Below are positions 56,131-64,000 of a stretch of 64,000 bases of DNA, one piece after another. Below the pieces are notes generated by a model, which did no database searches, had not been told where the DNA came from, and worked only from the letters and a program-made list of their open reading frames with translations. The position numbers and the translations under genes are program-made. Source of the stretch: Acorus gramineus (lineage: Eukaryota > Streptophyta > Magnoliopsida > Acorales > Acoraceae); contig CM060854.1 of NCBI GenBank assembly GCA_030737835.1, positions 14,162,607-14,226,606 on the forward strand, written 5' to 3'. Numbering within the stretch: the first letter of the stretch is position 1; the number at the start of each line of letters is the position of its first letter.

Positions 56131-57500
56131 ATGCCTCCTCGCAGAGGACGGCGCGGACATGGTCCCTCTCGACCTTTGGAGGTTTCCGGACCTACTAGAG
56201 GCGAGGATGCTACTGGAGAGTCCACGGCTGTGAGGCCAGGATCGGCGCAGGAGCCTCCCGCATGGGAACGTGCGTTCGCTCGGATAGCGGATTTGGTGGA
56301 GACTCAGACCAAGGCACTGGAGGCCCAGACCAGAGTGTTGGTAGAGCAGGCGCGGGAGATTCAGGAGCTGGGCGGCCCGTGATGCAGTTCCACAGGTCCC
56401 CTTGGTGGCAGATCCGCCTGTGGTACCCGAAGTACCCCCAATCCCCGTGGTGATTCCAGCGGCGAGAGTTCAGGATCCCCTGGCGAGGGAGGTGGGGCTA
56501 GAGGCTGCAGCGCGGGTGCAGCAGAGTGGCCTCGCAGCCTTTCTAAAGCTCCATCCTCCCGAGTTCTATGGCCAGTCGACGGATCCCCTTGCCCAGAGCG
56601 ATGGTTGATGGAGGTGGAGACGATCTTCTCGACCATGCTTTGCACCGATCGCCAGCGAGTCTCCCTGGCCACCTTTATGCTGAAGGGTAGCGCTGCCGAC
56701 TGGTGGGCTACCCGAGTGGTGGACATCCCCGAGGGAGTGGAGCAGCTTCTATGGGCAGGATTCCGGAGGTATTTCCTGGAGGAGTACTTCCCGTTCTCGA
56801 CGCGGCAGATCGTGATGCAGGAGTTTGAACAGCTGACGCAGGGCTTTATGTCCGTCGCTGATTACTCCACACGCTTCACGAGGCTTTCCAGATTCGCTCC
56901 AGCCTTGGTGATGGACGAGGAGACGCGGTGCCGTCGTTTCGAGCTTGGTCTCTGCAGCGCCATTCGGGTGCATGTCTCCTCCCAGGCTTTCTCGAGGTTC
57001 TCGGACTTGGTGTCTCGGGCGAAGACAGTCGAGCGAGACCTCGGGATCCTGTAAGGGTTCCGCCCCCTTCTGCAGACCAGAGTCCTCCCAGGAGCCAGGA
57101 CCAGGGACAGCGCAAGAAGAAGAGGCCCCGCTTTGATTAGTTAGCGGCTGCCTCTCCTTCAGCAGATGTGGTGCCAGTGTGGGATCCAGCACCCATTGCG
57201 GCAGTGCCAATCCAGGCCTGGCGACCGGAGACGCGGCGCTGTTACCATTGTCAGCGCATCGGGCATATCTCGTATAATTGCCCAGATGCTGGCCGACCCC
57301 GTGTGCAGCCTCAGCGTCAGCAGCAGCAGCCACAGGGTGGCCGTATTGACCAGTGGAGGCAGCCAATGCAGCCGGCGAGGCGTGCCCCTGCTCCTCAACC
57401 GCAGTTCGTTCAGGGCAGAGTTGCAGCACTTTCGGCGAGGAGGCGCAGGTTCCGGGCATCATGGTCGAGGTATGTTTTGTTTTCCCAGTTCCTTATATAT
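56131..57500 (+). pseudogene. gag: gag of the second A element, broken
   Basis: ATG at 56131 opens MPPRRGRRGHGPSRP. Compared with the full-length element there is a two-base loss near 56369, a one-base loss near 56594 and another near 57050. A TAG at 57137-57139 stands where the other copy has CAG. The long frame 56605-57054 covers the Gag core (DWWATRVVDIPEGVEQLLW). The knuckle CYHCQRIGHISYNC near 57238-57280 is intact, and the Gln tract is shorter. Homology to gag-protease text is lost near 57490, before the protease active site. Confidence 0.85.
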
Positions 57501-58262
57501 GTGTGTGTGTTGATTGCTGTTAAGCATGTGTGTGATGTCTCGATGAGCGGGTATCGAGAGTGGTTGTTCGAGTTAAGGAGGCCGGGTTGTAGCCGTCCTG
57601 GCAGAAGGTTCCCATCCGTAGGTACCACCGATGCAGTCGGAGGGGTACTGATCATGGGAGTATACCAGGTAGAGGCTACCCGGAAGAGGATTAATGAATG
57701 ATGTCGCGAGCGTGGAATCGTTCTCCCCCTTCGTTGGATCCGATGTAGGGACTCCTCAGCGTTAGACAGGCCTTCCTGACAGAGGGCTCCCATCAGTAGG
57801 CACCTCCTGATTTGGGTTCGGACTGTGCTGAATTGTGGGAGCGGACCAGGCGGCCCACGGTGTGGAGGAGAGGCTACCGGTGGACCAGGGGTGAAGAGCA
57901 GTCTAAGTCTCTCCCAAAGTCCCAATATGTCTCCTTTTGGGAGTGAGGGTGTGGATGAGGCGAAGACGCGTCGCCTCGTGACCCAATTGTTGTTCGACCG
58001 TTCCCAAGGATGTTGAGTCCGGTCTTGTGATGGATGTGGAAGGATATCGGTGGGTGATTATCTAGAGGTAGATGATCCAGTGAGGTTGGTAGTGTTCTTT
58101 AAATAGTGATGTCTTCTTCTAGTGTTCCTTTTCTGGTTTAAGGGGCCGTGTGAGGTCAGCGTTGAGACCCGGGCTAGGGTACTCCGTGTTCCTTGTTTGG
58201 TTGTCGGGGTATCCTATGTCGGGACCTCATGTTGCTCTCCCGAGGATTTCTTTTCCCAGTCA
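57501..58262 (+). other. LTR-derived patchwork inside the second element
   Basis: 57501-57720 matches B LTR text (GATGTCTCGATGAGCGGGTA, GTATACCAGGTAGAGGC). 57755-57840 is A type (CATCAGTAGGCACCTCCTGA). 57890-58100 is B type again (GAGTGAGGGTGTGGATGAGG). 58140-58262 is A type (GTACTCCGTGTTCCTTG). It replaces protease and most of RT. No coding role is seen. Confidence 0.7.
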
Positions 58263-58282
58263 AGGAATACTCTGGAAGCATC

Positions 58283-58883
58283 AGCTGATGGTGGTTTAAG
58301 TGCGAGATTTGGTTGGAGCGGATGGTTTTCTGGGCCACGTGATTTCCGGCAAGGGCATATCTGTGGACCCGGTCAAGTTGCTAGCCGTGTCAATTGGCGT
58401 CGACCGTCGAACCCTGCAGAGATTCGGAGCTTCCTGGGCTTGGCGGGTTATTGCGGGAGGTTTGTCGAGGGTTTCTCGAAGATAGCTGTACCTCCTAACC
58501 GCCTCGCTCGGAAGGATGTCCGGTTCGAATGGTCCCCGTCTTGCGAGGAGAGCTTCCTGGAGTTTAAGCGAAGGCTCACCTCAGCGCCAGTTCTTACCCT
58601 TCCGTCTAGGAGGGGTGGGTTCGCAGTTTGCTCTGAGGCATCGCGGTTGGGTGTGAGTTGTGTCCACGATCCTGCTCCCGTCATCCCGTTCGAGCCGCTC
58701 GTCTTCGAGCCGGACTTGTCATTCGACGAGCAGCCGATTGAGATCATGGACCGCCGCGAGAAGAGGCTCCGCAAAGACCGTCCATCTGGTCAAGGTGCGA
58801 TGGCTGCACCGTTCCGGTGCCGAGGCCCCTTGAGAGCTCGAGGACGCCTTGCGTGACGCGTATGCGCATCTCTTCCCTCCTAG
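58283..58883 (+). pseudogene. pol: RT/RNase H piece fused to chromodomain piece
   Basis: It resumes in RT at [14 protein letters not shown], passes through [21 protein letters not shown] to the start of RNase H (GGFAVCSEASRLG), then jumps near 58663 to the tail of the integrase/chromodomain region (VHDPAPVIPFEPLVFEPDL). All of RNase H after its start and almost all of integrase are missing, about 1.64 kb in full-length coordinates (40045 to 41683). Both parents have TT-N-CGTC at the join, so microhomology is likely. Small shifts lie near 58390 and 58775. Confidence 0.85.
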
Positions 58884-58930
58884 ATGTTTTTGTATTATTT
58901 TGAGGACAAAATTTCCTAAGGGGGGAAGAA

Positions 58931-61900
58931 TGTTATATATGTGTCACTTTTAACCTTCTGGTAACCGTTGGGACATTCTGGCAGTTTTTTTGTTTTTTCG
59001 TTTTTCGATCGGAACCGCTAAAATTTTGGGCTGTTAGCTATCGTCCTGAGTTTGAGGACTCCGATTGAAAATCTAACTGCATATTATGTGTCCTGGTGAC
59101 ATTCCAAGCCACTCGTGAAAGTTTCATCGAATTCCGGTAACGTTCAGAATTTCACAGTTCCGGGGCGTATCCGGGTTTTGACCGAGCGAGAAGTCATTGG
59201 GAGAGTTGACTCGGTCAAAGTGGGCCCATGACTTGGTCAACCCCTTTTGTTTTTTTGTGTGGTTGAGTTGACCCAAGTCAAATCTCACTTAAGCCTCACT
59301 AATCCTCTCTTAACCCTAATCTAAGTGGGGATTAACCTATAAGTGAGCTAAATATCTTCTCTCCCCCACTATTCATCATCTTCCCCAATTAGATTTCTCT
59401 CTCCCCCTCTCTCTTTTTCTCCCTTTTGACCTAGCTAGAGGGGTTGAAACCAAAAATCTTAAGAAGAGAAAGGATAGGTGAGCTCCCGATCTACCTTCCG
59501 GTGGTCTCGGATTCGAGTTCCCACTTGCGTGACCCCTTCTCACGCCCTCTTTTCTCCTCTGATTTCAGCTGGTTTTGGGGCTGAGGGAGATCTTGGTGGT
59601 GGTGGCCTTTGTGGAGGTGTTTCGGTGCGCGAAGGGCAACCGATCTTCCCCTTCCTTCCTTTCCTTTCCTTGGGTAAGGCTTTCTTTCCTTCTTTTCTTG
59701 TTTAGATGATTGTTAGGAGGGTGTTTTTGAGTAGGAGTGGCTGTGGGTGGCTGTGGGTGGCCGTTGGTGGCGGTTGGAGGCGGTCGGAGTGGTGGTGGGC
59801 TGTCCCGGGTTGGCTGGCAGCGCAGGCAGGCGCAGGGGCTGGGTGCTGTCGGGCATGCTGGCAGGGCAGCGTGGGCGTGCGCGCGGGTGTGCGCGAGGGC
59901 GTGCGCGCGGGCGTGCGCGCGGGTGGAGCTCGGTTCTGGCGCATGCGAACAGTGGCGCACGCAGGCAGGCAGGCAGGCGCAGGCGGTCAGGCGTAGGCAG
60001 GCAGGCACAGGCGGGCGAGCTGTGGGCAGGCGCGCTGGGCGCGTGCTGTCGGGCGCGCTGGGCGCAGTGCGCGGCGTGCGCGCGGAGCGCTGTGCAGGGG
60101 CGCGTGGCGAGCGGGTGGTGTGCGGGTGCTGCGCAGGGGGCGTAGTGCGCGCAGGGCGAGCAGTCGGTGCGAGTGGGGAGTGTGAGCGGGCAAATGTGCG
60201 GGCGCTGCGCCGGGGCACAGTGCGGGCGGGTGCGCGTGCGGGACGCTGCGCTGGGGCGCAGTGCGCGCGGGTGCACCCGGGTCTGGGCGAGTGGGTGATG
60301 CGAGCTGGTGGTGTCAAGCCCCAGGGCGGCCGTCCCTGTGACGCGGCAAGTGTATATATAATATCAGAATCTACACAGGAGTTCAATAATATACCATAAA
60401 CAAGCAACTAGAATGACACACAGACAACAAGGAGGCTGACATGATATATACACCAAATGCGGAAGCGAAAGACTGAATCTGTAAATAAAACATACTACAG
60501 ACTCAATACACAATCATCTGTCCTGTGAGAGCCAATATACACAATATACAACTGAATATTTACAAACGCGTGCTCAAGCACGGAAATAAATACATACAGC
60601 CAAAAAGGAATGCTGATAGCCTCTAACACTCGCGGGACGTAGCGCTGCTCCGCTACTGAAGGAATCCCTCAGAAGGCTCCTCCTGCTGATCCGGCTCAGT
60701 GGCAACTGGAGAAAACATATGCGAGGGGTGAGCCACACGCTCAGTGAACAGCACAACCCATGCATCACAGCTATATTAACCACAATTAAACAACAACCAG
60801 CCTCAAAGTGGCATAACATCATAAATCCAGTGGTTCGTACATCGCCGAACCACCACACCCTCACCCTCACCCTTCTATGGGTGACATAGGATATTGGGAC
60901 TGACTAATCTAATAATCATCCTTAGACCACAATTCCACAAACCAGTGGGTTACCCCATTGCTGACCCACCACACCCTCACCCTCACCCTTCTATGGGTGA
61001 CATAGGATATTGGGACTGACTAGGCTGTTGGTCACCCTTGGTCCACCGATAGTCTCTCCTCCACTCCGTAGGCCGCTTGGCCTTCACCCACAACTTCAGC
61101 ACAGTCCGTCACAAATATCGGGAGGCGCCTACTGATGGGAGCCCTCGGAAGGGACGGCCTTTCCAACGCTGGGGCAGTCTCTACACGGATCCAACGAAGG
61201 GAAACAGAATAGCCTATCCATACGCATATGATCCACTCGGATCCGCCGACCACACATCTCTACAACTCTAATGCCTTGAATTCTTCGGAATTCCAATAGG
61301 GCGCATAGCCAGGATGCGGGAAACATGCATTATAAAATAAAGAGGTTGGAATATTAACGGGGAAAGAATCCTTGGGAGGGCAGCGTGAGGTCCTGATATA
61401 GGACATCCCGACAACCAAACAAGGAACACGGAGTACCCTAGCCCGGGTCTCACCCCTGTCCTCGCGAGGCCCCTCCCCTATAATATTCACTAAGACAGGC
61501 TAATAATCACATGCTCGCATTTTATTTAAACAAATTAAACTAAATGGGAACATGCATCGGTCGGGGCTTTCCTAGCATGGAAACATGATAACAGGGTGCA
61601 TGGTTCTTATACGGGTCCTAAGGGTATAAGTCCCTAGCATACAAAGTCTAGGGTGGCATGCATACTACAGATTATCATGCTTACACGGTTTTCACATTAA
61701 AAAGGTTAATATTCACTACGATGCCCCAGGGGAGGATGGTACACGCCCAAGTGCATGTAACGCCTCCCTACTGGGTTGGATCGTCCCACTCACCGGTATC
61801 CGGGTCGTCGCGCGACCGTCCGTCAAGATCTGCAAGACAGGTATTTAATATGGTGAGTACAATCCACAAATACCACAAAATACACAAACACACTCTAAAA

Positions 61901-64000
61901 GTACCCAACACTCGGGCAAACGTACATACGGCCTGTACGCACGTTAGCCCGAGCACCCCGACTCACTCCCGCACCCTCGGCAACCACCCGCACGGTCACC
62001 CCCCCCCCCCGGATGCACCGCCGCGCCTCAGCTCGCGCACCCAGGCACACCGCCGGGCCCCTGCCCGCACACCTGGACATGCAGTCGAGCCACCCGGGTG
62101 CACCGCGCGACCCCTGCGCCCCATCGCAGCAGCCCGCGCGCACCCTGCACGCCCCGCGCTGGCCCGCGAGCACACTGCCCGCCCCACGCGCCCAGCACCT
62201 CGCCCCGCGCGCACCCCACGCGCACCTCTGCTGCCCTCGCCACGCTTCGCGCGCACCCCGCGCGCACCACCAGCTCGCACCATCCGCTCGACCAGCCCCG
62301 CACCGGTGCACCCGCGCGCACTGTGCCCCAGCGCAGCGCCCCGCACGCTCACCCATCCGCGCGCATCCGCTGCTCACCTCACCGCGCGCACGCCTGCGCC
62401 TCTGCCCAGTGCCCCGCGCGCATGCTCCTGCACAGTGCTCAGCGCCCAGCGCCCCAACGCCCAGCGCCCAGCACCCTCGCCCAGCACACCCAGCGCCCAG
62501 CATCCGCGACCCACCGCCCAGCGCCCAGCACCCGGGACCCTCACCCAGCGCCCATGCGCACGCCCGGCAACGCGCGCCCAGCGCGCCTGGCAGCACGCGC
62601 CCAGCGTGCCTGCCAGCCTACCCGCGCTGCTCGCCCGCGCTGCCTTCCTGCGCGCATTTACCGAGTGGCCCGAGTACCGCTCGCCTGCTGCCCGAGCACT
62701 GCCCGCCTGCCTGATGCGCTGCCTGTGCTGCCTGCTACCCAAGACTGCTAACCTCACTGCCCAACCGGTCCGCCCTACTTGCATGCGCGTGCAGCCTGCC
62801 TGTCCGGCCTGCCAGCGCGCACAGCCAACACGAGCCAGCCCAGCCAGCCCTGCTACCCGCCCGGAACAGCCCTGCCAGCCCTGGCATCCTGCCCGGGACT
62901 GCCCAACACCCTGTTCGAGCACCTCTACCACCAACTACCGGCCGCCAATGGCCTCCGACCGCATCCCAACCACCACCAACAGCCACCCACAGCCGCCGAC
63001 CAGCACCCAACCCCAAAACCATCATCCTAACAAGCATCTATGCAAGGAAAGAGAGGAAAAAGGGCTTACCAAGGGAAAGCAAGGATGCTCGGTTGCCCTC
63101 CGCTCACCGAAACCTCTCCCCAAAGGCCTGTAACGCCGGGATCTCCCTTGGCCCTCGAAATGGCCCAAATCAGGGGAGAAAAGAGGGGGGATGAAGGGGC
63201 CAAACTTCTCGGAATTCGAATCCGAGAACACCATTACGTAGATCGGGACCTGATCTAGCCTTTCTATGATTTAGGTTTTAAGCTTTGAGGACCCTAGGTA
63301 GCTCAAAAGCTTGAAAAAGAGAGGGGGAGAGAGAAAAAGAGTTGGAGAAGACAATGAATAGTGAAGAGCACCTTTTTGCTTCCTTTAAATAAGTCAAACC
63401 TCATTTAGATTAGGCTAAGCTAGGTTAATTAGGGTTTAAGCTAGCTTAGGGACGCTTAAGTGTGGTTTGACCCTAATCAACCCAATCACACAAAAATCCA
63501 AAATCATTTGACCAAGTCAAGGGTCCACATTAACCAAGTCAAAGTCTCCCAATGACTTCTCGCTCGGTCAAAACCCGGATACGCCCCGGAACTGCGAACT
63601 TCTGAAACGTACCGGAATTTGATGAAATTTTCATGAGCGGCTTGGAATGGCACCAGGACACATAATATGCAGTTATATTTTCAATCGGAGCCCTCAATCT
63701 CAAGGCGATAGCTAACAACCCGAAATTTTAGCGGTTCCGACCGAAAAACGAAAAAAATAAAAAAACTGCCAGAATGTCCCAACGGTTACCAGAAGGTTAA
63801 AAGTGACACATATATAACAGGTGGTGCGCGCGGGGTGCGCGCGGGATGCGGTGAAGGGGCGCTGGGCGTGCGGGTGTGCGTGCGGGTTGCTGCGCTGGGG
63901 CGCAGTGAGCGCGCGGTGCACTGGTGGGGGGCTCGGCGGGGTGTCCGGGCGTGCGGGCTGGGCTCGGCCGTGCGACTGGGCGCGCGGGCTGAGGCGCGGC
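58931..64000 (+). repeat. 3' LTR of the second element, split
   Basis: Own sequence 58931-60311 and 63825-64000. TATA-like ACCTATAAGTGAGC near 59335, donor near 59477, acceptor CTGATTTCAG ending near 59568. The CpG-rich tract is interrupted at 60311 and continues past the insertion. The end lies outside the window. Confidence 0.88.
60312..63819 (-). mobile_element. Family A solo LTR, TSD GGTGG
   Basis: Plus-strand text starts TGTCAAGCCCCAGGG (one change from the usual terminus) and ends GACACATATATAACA. GGTGG flanks both ends (60307-60311, 63820-63824). At 3508 bp it is the longest A LTR here; the extra length is in the CpG-rich tract with CGCCCAGCGCCCAGCACCC-type minisatellite copies (62430-62560). 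Its 36-nt island is 61794-61829. It closely matches 9876-13054. The 491-codon plus-strand frame 61658-63133 is an artefact of composition. Confidence 0.95.

Larger units (their letters stand above)
52836..64000 (+). mobile_element. Second family A element, defective, runs off the window
   Basis: 5' LTR 52836-56010 (3175 bp), primer site 56016-56027, interior 56011-58930, purine tract 58918-58927, 3' LTR from 58931. The interior is only 2.9 kb against 4.9 kb in the full-length element: it keeps gag pieces, a short RT/RNase H piece and a chromodomain joined directly, with LTR-derived DNA between. The 3' LTR is split by a solo LTR and continues past 64000. Left flank AGCTA; right duplication not visible. 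Confidence 0.9.

Noticed and set aside
61658-63133. 491-codon plus-strand reading frame rich in Ala, Pro, Arg and Thr
   Set aside because: It lies in the CpG-rich tract of a solo LTR bounded by GGTGG. All frames stay open there because of composition, and equivalent frames in other copies are not conserved in phase.

Overview
The window is plant nuclear DNA made almost entirely of nested Ty3/gypsy LTR retrotransposons. No host gene, rRNA, tRNA gene or CRISPR array is supported. Evidence for a plant genome: a Tekay/Del-type chromovirus with an initiator-Met tRNA primer site, Tat-lineage pol pieces with an antisense ORF, and 5-bp target-site duplications (TSDs) around most elements. The species cannot be named from sequence alone; the depth of nesting suggests a large, repeat-rich genome.

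Four LTR types recur. Family A starts TGTTATATATGTGTCAC and ends GGGGCGTGACA. Family B starts TGTTGTGCCTGTGTCATTTG and has the same 3' end. Family D ends GGGGGCGTTACA. Family E is a Tat-type LTR starting TGTAGATACCCC. A and B LTRs are long (2.6 to 3.5 kb) and share one plan: a TATA promoter near the 5' end, exon-like islands bounded by splice-site consensus, a CpG-rich alternating GTGCGCGCG tract, G-rich and hairpin tandem units, and a CCGCGTCCCGGGGACG-type 3' tail.

Left part (1 to 16578): a B LTR holding an A solo LTR, then the start-half of an A-like LTR on the minus strand. That LTR lies in the integrase C-terminus of a Tat-lineage element (5486-6135), followed by that element's tandem-repeat spacer and antisense ORF (6874-9229, minus). 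Further right are an A solo LTR (9876-13054, TSD GATGC), an unrecognised minus-strand ORF remnant (13089-13866) and a family D solo LTR (13914-16520, TSD GGATG).

Middle (16579 to 52780): a second Tat-lineage element with 5' LTR 16579-17561 and a protease-RT remnant at 50592-52780. Its interior holds a nested stack: +B solo LTR 17606-50070, inside it -B solo LTR 21960-48779 (TSD AGAGG), inside it +B solo LTR 22280-45549. That one carries three insertions: a chimeric -A/B LTR (23855-26721), a minus-strand A element remnant (27456-34038, TSD AGGAA) which itself holds a +A LTR, and a full-length +A Tekay-type element (34295-44595, TSD TCCCC). The full-length element keeps gag, protease, RT, RNase H, integrase and chromodomain, but with four frameshifts and two in-frame stops.

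Right part (52781 to 64000): a few bases of a -B LTR, then a second, defective +A element (52836 onward). Its interior lost most of pol and gained LTR-derived filler. Its 3' LTR is split by a -A solo LTR (60312-63819, TSD GGTGG) and runs off the window.

Nothing here is a working gene set. The most interesting material is in the LTRs: a 36-nt exon-like island of identical length in nine A copies, compensatory changes in a repeated hairpin, WRKY-type promoter motifs, and traces of recombination, methylation-type decay and break repair.
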